From Caballeronia telluris (GTDB lineage: Bacteria; Pseudomonadota; Gammaproteobacteria; Burkholderiales; Burkholderiaceae): DNA of 64,000 bases. The notes beneath the pieces were generated by a model. It searched no databases. It was given only the letters and a program-made list of their open reading frames with translations, and was not told where the DNA came from. The translations under genes were made by a program, and so were the position numbers. Below, piece by piece: positions 37,725-46,419 of the stretch. Location: positions 104,940-168,939 of the forward strand of contig NZ_FCNZ02000015.1 of the NCBI RefSeq assembly GCF_001544495.1, written 5' to 3'. How positions within the stretch are numbered: the stretch's first letter is position 1; each line of letters opens with the position of its first letter.

Positions 37725-37754
37725 AAAAAAAACCCGCTCGTTGCGGAGCGGGTT
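37725..37754 (-). terminator. Intrinsic terminator of the small RNA
   Basis: A perfect 9-bp stem (AACCCGCTC with GAGCGGGTT), a six-base loop, and eight consecutive T on the minus strand. No protein gene on the minus strand ends before it, which is why it points to a small RNA. Confidence 0.92.
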
Positions 37755-37789
37755 GAATCCATATCAGGAGGAGACATGGAGGAGACAGT
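37725..37789 (-). ncRNA. Candidate trans-acting small RNA with two anti-SD repeats
   Basis: About 65 nt read on the minus strand. It has its own promoter (TTGCGT, 17 bp, TATTAT) and its own intrinsic terminator with eight T. Between them, a perfect 10-nt direct repeat TGTCTCCTCC occurs twice, one base apart (37767-37776 and 37778-37787), each exposing CUCCUCC, which is complementary to Shine-Dalgarno sequences. No coding frame is seen on this strand. The exact 5' end is estimated from the promoter. Small RNAs with exposed anti-SD motifs are known in Burkholderia (I recall NcS27 in B. cenocepacia), but I cannot check homology. Confidence 0.72.
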
Positions 37790-37793
37790 TCCA

Positions 37794-37822
37794 ATAATAC
37801 ACAGCGAGTTGGTGCGACGCAA
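37794..37822 (-). promoter_or_regulatory. Promoter of the small RNA
   Basis: On the minus strand, TTGCGT (37817-37822) and TATTAT (37794-37799) are separated by exactly 17 bp. Transcription would begin near 37788, just before the first CUCCUCC repeat. Confidence 0.7.
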
Positions 37823-37976
37823 TAGAAATCGTAGTAAAAACCCCTATGGCGCCGATTTGTCGCATCTGCGAGACATTTCGCGCGGGCAAGCCTGAAATGA
37901 CAGCGCAAGAACCGGCGCGTACGCTGGAAGCCACGGCTCTACAGTGATCACGTACCCAGAGCCCATCGAGGTCGTG

Positions 37977-39062
37977 ATGAACACCGCTTTCCAGATCCCT
38001 TCGCAAACCGCCTTTTCCTCCGATGAAAACCGCTGGCAGGCGGTCGTCGATCGAGACCGCCACGCCGACGGCGCGTTCTTCTTCGCGGTGCGCACGACGG
38101 GTGTTTTCTGCCGGCCGTCGTGCGCGTCGCGGGCGCCGCGCCGCGAGAACGTCGAATTCTTTTCGACGACCCACGCCGCCGAACGCGCCGGCTATCGCCC
38201 GTGCAAGCGCTGCCAGCCGACGAGCCTGCCGCGCGAACTCGCGATCGTCGAGCGGGCGTGCAAGGCGCTCGACGCCGAACCGCAAGAGCGCATGACGCTC
38301 GCGCAACTGAGCGACGCCGTGCACGTCAGTCCGTTTCACCTGCAGCGTCTGTTCACGCGGGTGGTCGGCGTGTCGCCGCGGCAATATCAGGCGGCGCGCC
38401 GCGCGGAAGCCCTGCGCTCCGGCCTGCAACGCGGCGAGAACGTGACGCGCGCCACCCACGACGCCGGTTTCGGCTCGCCCTCGCGGATGTACGAAGCGGC
38501 GTCGGCGGAACTGGGGATGACGCCGTCGATGTACCGGAAGAAAGGCGCCGGGCTCGCCGTGCGCTACGCCACCGCGCCGACGCCGCTTGGCACCGTGCTC
38601 GTCGCTGCGACGGACAAGGGCGTCTGCAAGATCGCGTTCGGCGACGATCCGGCGGCGCTCGCGCTCGAACTGGCGGCGGAGTTGTCAGAGGCCGAGCGTA
38701 TCGAGGATCGCGAGCGCATGGAGCCATTCATCGCGCAGATTCGGGCGTATCTGAACGGCACGCGCGAGCGCTTCGACCTGCCGCTCGACATCGGCGCGAC
38801 CGCGTTCCAGCAGCGCGTGTGGGACGCGCTGCGCCGCATTCCCTACGGCGAGACGCGCAGCTACACCGACATCGCCGACACGCTCGGCTCGCCGCGCGCG
38901 GTGCGCGCGGTGGCGAATGCGTGCGCGTCGAATCCGGTGGCGCTCGCGATTCCGTGCCATCGCGTCGTGCAGAAAGGCGGCGGGCTGTCGGGGTATCGGT
39001 GGGGCGCGCCGCGCAAGGCGGCGCTCTTGAAGACCGAGCGGGAGCGCGGCGAAAACAAGTAA
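37977..39062 (+). CDS. ada: Bifunctional Ada regulator / O6-methylguanine-DNA methyltransferase
   Basis: 361 residues. The N-terminal zinc domain has Cys45, Cys49, Cys76 and Cys79 (FCRPSC and CKRC), where Cys45 accepts methyl groups from phosphotriesters. An AraC-type HTH follows (LAQLSDAVHVSPFHLQRLF). The C-terminal methyltransferase has the acceptor Cys327 in IPCHRVV. It repairs alkylated DNA and activates its own regulon when methylated. The start at 37977 has GAGG 5 bp upstream. A near-match to the Ada box (AGCGCAA, 37902-37908) lies 69 bp upstream, consistent with autoregulation. Confidence 0.95.
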   Translation: MNTAFQIPSQTAFSSDENRWQAVVDRDRHADGAFFFAVRTTGVFCRPSCASRAPRRENVEFFSTTHAAERAGYRPCKRCQPTSLPRELAIVERACKALDAEPQERMTLAQLSDAVHVSPFHLQRLFTRVVGVSPRQYQAARRAEALRSGLQRGENVTRATHDAGFGSPSRMYEAASAELGMTPSMYRKKGAGLAVRYATAPTPLGTVLVAATDKGVCKIAFGDDPAALALELAAELSEAERIEDRERMEPFIAQIRAYLNGTRERFDLPLDIGATAFQQRVWDALRRIPYGETRSYTDIADTLGSPRAVRAVANACASNPVALAIPCHRVVQKGGGLSGYRWGAPRKAALLKTERERGENK

Positions 39063-39208
39063 TGCGAACAATGCGGCGTCACGCGCCCCGCAACGATCGA
39101 AAACGCCGCCATCGGTCGCGCGCCGGGACCCGACAAAACCGGCGCGACGGCCGGCCTCGTGAAATTCCTGTCGGAAACCGCCGCGCAAGCCCTCGCAGAA
39201 CAGCCGTG

Positions 39209-39231
39209 AAAAACCCGCAAACCCTTGCGGG
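39209..39231 (-). terminator. Isolated hairpin with T-run on the minus strand
   Basis: CCCGCAA (39214-39220) pairs perfectly with TTGCGGG (39225-39231), loop ACCC. On the minus strand it is followed by five T. No minus-strand gene ends here, so its function is unclear; it is not oriented to end ada. Confidence 0.5.
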
Positions 39232-39333
39232 AACTGGCTTCAAGCACGCATAACACCGAGATGTTAAAGTGCCCGCTACCCAAAATATCGGATCGGGCCT
39301 GGTTTCATCACGCCCGGTCGCACGCGTCGCTCA

Positions 39334-40953
39334 ATGCCAAACAAGAATCCCGTCCTTCCCGCCACCGACGCCATCCGGCATCGCCTCTCGGCGCTCGCCG
39401 CAGGTCCAGGCGCCGATGCGCTGCGCCAGGGCCTGCGCGGCATCGAGCGCGAGAGCCTGCGCGTCACGCGCGACGGCAAGCTCGCCATGACGCCGCATCC
39501 GCGCGCGTTCGGCTCGGCGCTGACGCATCCGCACATCACGACCGACTATTCGGAAGCCCTCGTCGAACTGATCACCGACGCGAAAACCGATTCCGCGGCC
39601 GCGCTTGAACACCTCGACACGCTGCATCGCTTCGTCTACGGCAAGCTCGGCGACGAGCTGCTCTGGAACAATTCGATGCCCTGCGAACTGCCGCCCGACG
39701 ACCAGATTCCGATCGGCTGGTACGGCACGTCGAATATCGGCATGCTGAAGTACGTGTACCGAAAGGGCCTTTCGCTGCGCTACGGCCGCAAGATGCAGTG
39801 CATCGCCGGCATCCACTACAACTATTCGCTGAGCGAGGACGTCTGGCGCGCGTGGCAGTCGCTGGAGAAGGGCAATACGCTCTCGACGGTCGATTTCCAG
39901 TCGGAGCGCTACTTCGCGCTGATCCGCAATTTCCGCCGCACGAGCTGGCTCCTGATGTATCTGTTCGGCGCGTCGCCGGCGCTCGAAGCGGGTTTCGTGC
40001 GCGGCAAGCCGCACGCGCTCGACACCTTCGACGCCGACACGTTCTATCTGCCGCACGCCACGAGCCTGCGCATGAGCGATCTCGGCTACACGAACAATCC
40101 GGCGCAGTCGGCGCTCCTGCCGAGCTACGACAACCTCGACGCCTATCTCGACGTGCTCGGCCGCGCCGTCAGCCAGCCGTATCCGCCGTATGAGGCGATC
40201 GGCACGCAACGCGACGGCGAATGGGTCCAGATCAACACGAACGTGTTGCAGATCGAAAACGAGTTCTACTCGACGATCCGTCCGAAGCGCGTCATCCAGC
40301 CGGGCGAGCGGCCGCTGCATGCGCTGTCGGCGCGCGGCGTGCAGTACATCGAAGTGCGCTGTCTCGACATCGATCCATTCGAGCCGAGCGGCATTTCGCT
40401 CGAAACATCGCGCTTTCTGGACGCCTATCTGCTCTATTGCGCGCTCGACGACAGCCCGCTCCTGTCGCACGAGGCGAACACCGAAGCCAACGACAACTTC
40501 AGCCGCGTCGCGAAGGAAGGCCGCAAGCCGGGGCTCGCTCTTTCGCGCGACGGGCGCACCGTGTCGATGCAGGCGTGGGGCACGGAATTGCTCGACAGGA
40601 TCGCGCCGGTCGCCGAAGCGCTCGACGCGCTCAACGGCACCGACGAAACCACGCGCGCGCTCGCTACGCAACGCGCGCGGCTCGCGGACGTCGCGCTGAC
40701 GCCGTCCGCGCGCGTGCTTCAGATCATGCGCGACAAGCAGCAAAGTTTCGGCGCGTTCGCACTCGACCTGAGCGAGCAGCACGCCGCGTTCTACCGCTCG
40801 CGGCCGTTGCCCGAGGCCATCACGCGCGAACTGGATGCGCTCGCGGCAAAGTCGCTCGACCAGCAAGCCGCCATTGAACGCGACGAAGCGGGCTCGTTCG
40901 ACGCTTTTATCGCCGCGTATCGCGCTTATACGCTGAATCGCGTCAGCGTCTGA
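39334..40953 (+). CDS. gshA: Glutamate-cysteine ligase (gamma-ECS, E. coli type)
   Basis: 539 residues. It matches the E. coli-type GshA along its length, with GIERESLRV, HPHITTDYSEALVE, IPIGWYGTSN, GRKMQCIAGIHYN and EVRCLDIDPFEP. It makes gamma-glutamylcysteine, the first step of glutathione synthesis. The start at 39334 gives MPNKNPVLPATDAIRHRL. Upstream is a 271-bp gap after ada with no gene; glutathione gene gshB is not in the window. Confidence 0.95.
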   Translation: MPNKNPVLPATDAIRHRLSALAAGPGADALRQGLRGIERESLRVTRDGKLAMTPHPRAFGSALTHPHITTDYSEALVELITDAKTDSAAALEHLDTLHRFVYGKLGDELLWNNSMPCELPPDDQIPIGWYGTSNIGMLKYVYRKGLSLRYGRKMQCIAGIHYNYSLSEDVWRAWQSLEKGNTLSTVDFQSERYFALIRNFRRTSWLLMYLFGASPALEAGFVRGKPHALDTFDADTFYLPHATSLRMSDLGYTNNPAQSALLPSYDNLDAYLDVLGRAVSQPYPPYEAIGTQRDGEWVQINTNVLQIENEFYSTIRPKRVIQPGERPLHALSARGVQYIEVRCLDIDPFEPSGISLETSRFLDAYLLYCALDDSPLLSHEANTEANDNFSRVAKEGRKPGLALSRDGRTVSMQAWGTELLDRIAPVAEALDALNGTDETTRALATQRARLADVALTPSARVLQIMRDKQQSFGAFALDLSEQHAAFYRSRPLPEAITRELDALAAKSLDQQAAIERDEAGSFDAFIAAYRAYTLNRVSV

Positions 40954-41101
40954 TTCGCCTTGCGTCTTTTTTCCTTGCCGCGCCGTCCGTCGGGCGGCAA
41001 GGCTTACTCCTTTTGCAACAGAGCGCAACCCGCCGAAACGTGCGGATCGCCGGCGGGTCGAAAATTAGTGTCCTATCGATCAACGCTCTGAGGAGAAGAA
41101 A

Positions 41102-41668
41102 ATGAAAAAGACGATGCTATCGGCATCGGCGCTGGCGGCAGCGGCGTCGATTGCGCTCGTTGCCGGCTGCTCGACGCAAGGTCAGGTCAGCGGCGAAACG
41201 ATGGAGCAGGCGACTTCGCCGCTCACCTGCATGAGCCGAGCGGAATGCGACGCGTGGTGGGGCCGCGCGCAAGTCTGGGTCACGAACCACTCCGAATACA
41301 AACTGACGACCGTCACCGATTCCATCATCCAGACGGCGGGGCCGTCCGGCGGCAAGCGCGCGCTCGCCTACCAGATCACGAAGACGCCGAGCAACGAAGG
41401 CACGGCGACCATCGGCTTCGCCGCTCACTGCGACAACATGCTCGGTTGCGAGCCGAATCCGTGGAAAGCGGGGGCGGACTTCAAGCAGTTCGTGCGCGGC
41501 GGTCCGTCGTCGCAGGCAGGCGCCGCCGCGACTAATTCCGGCAACGCCCTGCCGCCCGTCGCGCCCGCCGCGCCGCCCCGTGCGCAGTCGAATCCGCCGG
41601 TTCAGCCGATGCCGCGCGCGCTCGAAACGCAGCCGGGACAATCGGGCCAGGCGCTGACGCCCGAATAA
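41102..41668 (+). CDS. Putative lipoprotein of unknown function
   Basis: 188 residues. The N-terminus has a lipoprotein signal with lipobox LVAGC (Cys23). The folded part (about 40-140) has CMSRAECDAWW and AAHCDNMLGCEPNPW, four cysteines likely in disulfides. The C-terminal 45 residues are a Pro/Ala/Gln linker. Good ribosome site AGGAG. I do not recognise a named function. It is followed by a terminator shared with the convergent pump gene. Confidence 0.8.
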   Translation: MKKTMLSASALAAAASIALVAGCSTQGQVSGETMEQATSPLTCMSRAECDAWWGRAQVWVTNHSEYKLTTVTDSIIQTAGPSGGKRALAYQITKTPSNEGTATIGFAAHCDNMLGCEPNPWKAGADFKQFVRGGPSSQAGAAATNSGNALPPVAPAAPPRAQSNPPVQPMPRALETQPGQSGQALTPE

Positions 41669-41678
41669 AGCGCACGGC

Positions 41679-41719
41679 AAAAAAATCGGCTCCGCAAGAT
41701 GTGCGTACGGAGCCGATTT
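41679..41719. terminator. Terminator between the lipoprotein and emrB
   Basis: A perfect 12-bp stem (AAATCGGCTCCG with CGGAGCCGATTT) with a 13-base loop, with A-rich flank on the left giving a T-run on the minus strand. It would end emrB and possibly the convergent lipoprotein gene. Confidence 0.85.
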
Positions 41720-41745
41720 AAGCGAAGAAGCGCGAAGATAGACGC

Positions 41746-43314
41746 TCAATGCCCCATCGAAGGTCCAGCGCCTTTCCTCGGTTTCGTCAGCCAGACAAGC
41801 ACCGCCAGTGCGACGAATCCGTAAAAGGAAAGCCGGAAGAAGTCGTTGGTCGACATCATGTACGCCTGCGCCGTCACGACGCGTTCGAGTTGCGCCGTAA
41901 TCGACTGCCCGGCGAGTCCGAGGTCCGACAGCACGCCGGAATAGGCGCTCGTATTCGCCGAATAGGCGGTCACCGACTCCGTCAGCACCGCATGATGGCG
42001 AATCATGTCGTTCTCCCAGTACGTCGTGCTGACCGCCGTGCCGATCGCGCCCGACAGCGTCCGCAGGAAGTTGGACAGGCCCGCCGCGCCCGCCAGCCGG
42101 TCGTCGGAGACGCTCGACAGCGTGATCGTCGTCATCGGGATGAAGAAGCACGCCACGCCGATCCCTTGGATCAGCCGTGGAATCACGATCTGGTTGAAAG
42201 GCGTATCGAGCGTGAACGTCGAGTTCCAGTGCGACACGAACGCGAACACCAGAAACGCGAAGCTCGCCACGACGCGCAGATCCAGCCGATGCATGTTGCG
42301 CCCGAGAATCGGCGAGATCACGAGCGCCAGAATGCCGACCGGCGCGGTCGCGAGGCCGGCCAAGCCCGGCGTGTAGCCCATCACCGTCTGTAGCCACAGC
42401 GGCAGAATGACCACCGAGCCGAAGAACGCGAGAAACCCGAGCGACGTGATCAGCACGCCCATCGCGAAGTTGCGGTCGCGAAAGAGCGAGAGGTCGATCA
42501 CCGGCTCCTTTTCGGTCATCTCCCACGCGAACATGAACGCGAGCGCGATGGCCGCGACGATCGCGAGCGTCACGATGAAGTTCGAACTGAACCAGTCGTG
42601 GTCCTTGCCGAGGTCGAGCATCATTTGCAGGCTCGACACGCCGATCACGAGCAGCGAGAGCCCGACGGCGTCGATGCGCTGTTTCGTCGTCTTCGTCTCG
42701 TGGCCGCGCAGCAGGAAGTACGCGATCGCCGCCGAAAAAATCCCGATCGGCACGTTGATGTAGAAAATCCACGGCCAAGTGAAGTTATCGGTGATGTAGC
42801 CGCCCATCACCGGCCCGAAAATCGGCGCGACGATCACCGTCATCGCCCACAGGCCGAGCGCGAGACCGCGCTTTTCCGGCGGATAGCTGCGCATCAGGAT
42901 GGTTTGCGAGAGCGGCACCATCGGTCCGGAGACGAGCCCCTGTAGTAGACGGAACGCGATCAGCGACTCGAAGTTGTGCGCGAATCCGCACAGCGCCGAC
43001 GCGATCGAGAACAGCACGACGGAAATCGTGAAGAGCTTCACTTCGCCGACGCGCCGCGCGAGCCAGCCCGTGAGCGGCACCGCGATCGCCGACGCCACCG
43101 AATACGACGAGATCACCCACGTCCCTTCGCTCGTCGCGACGCCGAGACTGCCGGAAATCGTCGGCACGGCGACGTTGGCGATCGAGGTGTCGAGGACTTC
43201 CATGAACGTGCCGAGCGCGAGGCCCATCGTCAGGAGCGCGAGCACGCCGCCCGCGAGCGGCGCGGGCGCGCTCGGCGAGGCGTCGCCTTCGGGATGCGCT
43301 GCGGTTACTGCCAT
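41746..43314 (-). CDS. emrB: EmrB/QacA-type multidrug exporter (DHA2)
   Basis: 522 residues with 14 predicted membrane segments. The N-terminus has MEVLDTSIANVAVPTISG and WVISSYSVASAIAVPLTGWLARRVG, the hallmarks of EmrB. It is the inner-membrane pump of a tripartite drug efflux system. The MarR gene lies upstream on the same strand (98 bp), so it may be regulated by it. The usual partner EmrA (membrane fusion protein) is not adjacent; the outer-membrane channel gene is on the other strand at 44603. Confidence 0.92.
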   Translation of the reverse strand: MAVTAAHPEGDASPSAPAPLAGGVLALLTMGLALGTFMEVLDTSIANVAVPTISGSLGVATSEGTWVISSYSVASAIAVPLTGWLARRVGEVKLFTISVVLFSIASALCGFAHNFESLIAFRLLQGLVSGPMVPLSQTILMRSYPPEKRGLALGLWAMTVIVAPIFGPVMGGYITDNFTWPWIFYINVPIGIFSAAIAYFLLRGHETKTTKQRIDAVGLSLLVIGVSSLQMMLDLGKDHDWFSSNFIVTLAIVAAIALAFMFAWEMTEKEPVIDLSLFRDRNFAMGVLITSLGFLAFFGSVVILPLWLQTVMGYTPGLAGLATAPVGILALVISPILGRNMHRLDLRVVASFAFLVFAFVSHWNSTFTLDTPFNQIVIPRLIQGIGVACFFIPMTTITLSSVSDDRLAGAAGLSNFLRTLSGAIGTAVSTTYWENDMIRHHAVLTESVTAYSANTSAYSGVLSDLGLAGQSITAQLERVVTAQAYMMSTNDFFRLSFYGFVALAVLVWLTKPRKGAGPSMGH

Positions 43315-43359
43315 AGTCGAAAATCTCCAGCAAAACGTTCTTGTTTTAAATGCAGCGGC

Positions 43360-43388
43360 ATTCTCTGCTTAGACAGGCATAAATGCAA
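43360..43388 (-). promoter_or_regulatory. Possible promoter of emrB
   Basis: Minus-strand TTGCAT (43383-43388) and GAGAAT (43360-43365), 17 bp apart, about 45 bp before the emrB start. A weak match; emrB may instead be read through from the MarR promoter. Confidence 0.4.
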
Positions 43389-43412
43389 AAAACTTGACCC
43401 TTACGCCAGAAA

Positions 43413-43913
43413 TCAGGCGCTGTCGTCCTCGCCGATTTCACACGCGGTGGACGACGACCCGGCCGGCGCGTTCGCGATCAGGCGCGCGAGCAGGCTCGTC
43501 AGTGTATCGAGTTCGGCGCGGCTGAAGTCTTTCAACTGCGCGTTCAGCACCGCGGCGCCGATGGCGGGCAGCCGCGCCGCAGCATCCGCGCCGCGCGGCG
43601 TCAGCTTGAGTTCCACGATGCGCCGGTCCGACTCGCTGCGCTCGCGCGTCACGAAGCCTTTCTTCTCCAGCCGGTCGAGCATGCGGGTCATCGAGCCGCT
43701 GTCGTACGACATCTCGCGCGACAGTTCGAGCGGCGTATGCGCGCGTCCATCGGCCAGCATCATGATCACGCCGATCTGCTGCGAAGTCAGGTCGAGCGGG
43801 CCGAGCGCCCGGTCCGTGCGCGCGATCAGCACGTTGCGCGCCTTCGCCAGATAGTAGCCGAGGCTCGTCTGGAGCTCGATCGTCGAGGGGTCGTAAAGGG
43901 GTTCGCTGTTCAT
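43413..43913 (-). CDS. MarR-type regulator
   Basis: 166 residues from the ATG at 43913. The winged helix is clear (LTSQQIGVIMMLADGRAHTPLELSREMSYDSGSMTRMLDRLEKKGFVTRERS in pieces, then the wing DRRIVELKLTPRG). MarR proteins repress drug-efflux genes until a phenolic ligand binds. The next gene on the same strand is the EmrB pump. A TTG at 43925 would add four residues. The promoter region carries a perfect palindrome. Confidence 0.9.
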   Translation of the reverse strand: MNSEPLYDPSTIELQTSLGYYLAKARNVLIARTDRALGPLDLTSQQIGVIMMLADGRAHTPLELSREMSYDSGSMTRMLDRLEKKGFVTRERSESDRRIVELKLTPRGADAAARLPAIGAAVLNAQLKDFSRAELDTLTSLLARLIANAPAGSSSTACEIGEDDSA

Positions 43914-43973
43914 CCGTGTCGACAATGGGGACGCTCATGCGTCGTCAAAACAACGATCTCAGAAATGTTGCGC

Positions 43974-44004
43974 CAAGTATCTTGAAAAATACTTGCACAG
44001 TCAA
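43974..44004 (-). promoter_or_regulatory. MarR promoter and palindromic operator
   Basis: Minus-strand TTGACT (43999-44004) and GATACT (43976-43981), 17 bp apart. The 22-bp inverted repeat CAAGTAT-N8-ATACTTG (43974-43995) lies across the -10 and the spacer, so a bound repressor would block RNA polymerase. Confidence 0.7.
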
Positions 44005-44099
44005 TATTATTTAAACAACGAGTTATGCGCTTAATGCGCCGCCCGACACATGTCTTGAACGCTTGCGGCATCGCCGAGACGATGCCCCGAAGGATTCCC

Positions 44100-44387
44100 A
44101 TGACCCGCTTTGCACGCACCGCCCGCCGACGTTTCGGCCAAGTCAGCAGCACGATCGCCAGCGCCTCCCGTCACGTCGTTCCGCCGAATCTGACGTCGTG
44201 GAAACTCGCGCTCTACGTGTTCGTGTTCCTGCTGCCGGGCGGATCGTTCGTGGTGCTGGGCATGGGCTGGTTCGAGAACCGCAACCGGCGGCGCGCGGCG
44301 AAGCCCCGCCAGCCGCAGACTCCGACGCAAACGCGCGTAACGAAACTGATACCGGGCCCGACACCCTGTTCTCAAGGCGAGTGTTGA
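44100..44387 (+). CDS. Small single-pass membrane protein, unknown
   Basis: 95 residues from the ATG at 44100 with AAGGA 6 bp upstream. The N-terminal 30 residues are basic, then comes one hydrophobic segment (LALYVFVFLLPGGSFVVLGMGWF), then a basic C-terminal tail. I recognise no family. The upstream 25 codons are open but less likely to be translated. Located between the MarR operator and the outer-membrane channel gene. Confidence 0.55.
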   Translation: MTRFARTARRRFGQVSSTIASASRHVVPPNLTSWKLALYVFVFLLPGGSFVVLGMGWFENRNRRRAAKPRQPQTPTQTRVTKLIPGPTPCSQGEC

Positions 44388-44602
44388 GCCGCGACTCGTA
44401 AACCGCTGTAACCATTTGGCGCGCCCGGGTAACCCACGCGCCCTTTCAAGCCGCTACCCTAACGTCTGCCTGACGCCCGCATTTGGCCCGCTTTTGGCCC
44501 GCCTGTCGCGGGTGTCGTCCCTGTTCCGTTACCATCCCGGATCGCCGCGATTTCCGCCTGCCTCAGCCCGGTTCGCGCTGCTTCGACAGGATCATCACGC
44601 AG

Positions 44603-46201
44603 ATGCCGTTTAGCCACACTCAGTCCGCCGCGCCCCGCTTCGCCGCCCGCTTCTCCTTATTGGCGCTCGCCGCCGCGAGCACCCTGCTCGTCGCGGGCTG
44701 CGCGGTCGGCCCCGATTATCAACGGCCGTCCGCCGCAGTGCCGGCAACCTACAAGGAAGCGCCCGAGGGCTGGAAGGTCGCGCAGCCGTCCGATCGCGCC
44801 GATCGCGGAAACTGGTGGTCCATCTACGACGATCCGCAACTCGACGAACTCGAATCGCGGCTGAACGCGTCGAACCAGAGCATCGCGCAATTCGCGGCGG
44901 CGTACCGGCAGGCGCGCGCGCTCGTCGGCGAAGCGCGCGCGGCCTATTTTCCGACCGTCGGACTGTCGGCGTCCGGATCGCGCTCGGGCACCGGCACCAA
45001 TACGCGCAGCACGTCGACGGGGTCGAACGGCACGTCGATCGGCAACAGCTTCAGCCTCGCCCTCGACGCCACCTGGGAGCCTGACCTGTGGGGCAGCGTG
45101 AGCCGCTCGGTCAACGCGCAGGAGGCCGGCGAGCAAAGCGCCGCCGCCGATCTCGCGAACGCGCGCCTTTCCGCGCAGGCCACCCTCGCGCAGAGCTACT
45201 TCCAGTTGCGCTCGCTCGACGCGCAGCAAAAACTGCTCGACGATACCGTCGCCGCCTATCGGCAGTCGCTCCAACTCACGCAGAACCAGTACGCGCAGGG
45301 CATCGTCGCGCGCTCGGACGTGATCCAGGCGCAGACGCAATTGCAGTCGGCGCAGGCGTCGGCGATCGATAACGGCGTCGCGCGCGCGCAGTTCGAGCAC
45401 GCAATCGCGGTGCTGATCGGCGAGCCGGCTTCGACGTTCTCGCTGCCCGCCGCGCCGCTCGATGCCACGCCGCCGTCCGTGCCGGCGCAGATGCCGTCAG
45501 CGATTCTCGAGCGCCGGCCGGACGTCGCTTCCGCCGAGCGCAAGGCTGCGGCGGCGAACGAACAGATCGGCGTCGCGATGGCGGCGTTCTTTCCGACGCT
45601 CACGCTGTCGGCCTCGGGCGGCTTCCAGAGTTCGGTGCTCTCGCAGTTGCTGCGGGCGCCGTCGCGTTTCTGGACGCTCGGGCCGGACATCGCCGCAACG
45701 ATCTTCGACGGCGGCCTGCGCCGCGCGCAAACCGAAGCGGCGCGCGCAGCCTACGACCAGAACGTCGCGACGTATCGGCAGACGGTGCTCACCGCGTTCC
45801 AGGACGTCGAGGACAATCTGGCGTCGCTGCGCATCCTCGAAAACGAGATCGTCGTTCAGCAGCAGGCGGTGCAGTCGGCGCAGCAGGCGCTCGCGATCGT
45901 CAACAACCAGTACAAGGCCGGCACCGTCGGCTTCGTGAACGTGCTGACCGCGCAGACCACGGCGTTCGTCGCGCAGCAAAAGCTCGCGAGCATCGCGGGA
46001 CAGCGGATGGTGTCGTCGGTGGGACTCGTGAAGGCGCTCGGCGGCGGCTGGGACGCCGGGCAGATGAATCGCGAGACGGGCGGCGTCGAAGCGCCGGCGC
46101 CGGCGCCCGTGGCGGCTTCGGCGGCGGCGGGCGATGCGCCCGGCCGGACGACCGCGGCAACCGGCGGCGCAACGGCAACAACCGCCGCCGCCGGCTCGTA
46201 A
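44603..46201 (+). CDS. Outer-membrane efflux channel (NodT/OprM family)
   Basis: 532 residues. Lipobox LVAGC places Cys33 for outer-membrane anchoring. Two repeats of the efflux protein domain follow (WWSIYDDPQLDELESRLNASN; RPDVASAERKAAAANEQIG), with the typical ending YKAGTVGFVNVLTAQTTAF. The last 60 residues are an Ala/Pro-rich tail. It provides the exit duct for tripartite pumps, possibly for the EmrB of this region. The start at 44603 is used because it gives MPFSHTQSAAPRF with the signal region. Confidence 0.92.
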   Translation: MPFSHTQSAAPRFAARFSLLALAAASTLLVAGCAVGPDYQRPSAAVPATYKEAPEGWKVAQPSDRADRGNWWSIYDDPQLDELESRLNASNQSIAQFAAAYRQARALVGEARAAYFPTVGLSASGSRSGTGTNTRSTSTGSNGTSIGNSFSLALDATWEPDLWGSVSRSVNAQEAGEQSAAADLANARLSAQATLAQSYFQLRSLDAQQKLLDDTVAAYRQSLQLTQNQYAQGIVARSDVIQAQTQLQSAQASAIDNGVARAQFEHAIAVLIGEPASTFSLPAAPLDATPPSVPAQMPSAILERRPDVASAERKAAAANEQIGVAMAAFFPTLTLSASGGFQSSVLSQLLRAPSRFWTLGPDIAATIFDGGLRRAQTEAARAAYDQNVATYRQTVLTAFQDVEDNLASLRILENEIVVQQQAVQSAQQALAIVNNQYKAGTVGFVNVLTAQTTAFVAQQKLASIAGQRMVSSVGLVKALGGGWDAGQMNRETGGVEAPAPAPVAASAAAGDAPGRTTAATGGATATTAAAGS

Positions 46202-46419
46202 CGCAGACGCGCGTCGCGCGCTCCCAGGGCGCCCTTCGTCGATGGCGGATGCCGCGCCTCTCGCGGGCGTCCGCCGTGAAAATCCGGCGGCCGCATGCAT
46301 TCCATCAGCCGAATAACCCCTTTTTCCCTCCCTTTATCCCCCGATCGTCGCCCGTCGCGATTCGCAATAATCACCGTCATCGAAATTAGGCAATTTGCCG
46401 GCGACGGAGCGACAACGCA

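Noticed and set aside
37776..37895. A 39-codon plus-strand frame with AGGAGG just upstream (starts MEETVPIIHSELV)
   Set aside because: The AGGAGG is part of the duplicated motif that reads CUCCUCC on the other strand, where a promoter and terminator match it. No plus-strand promoter is evident. It stays an alternative reading.
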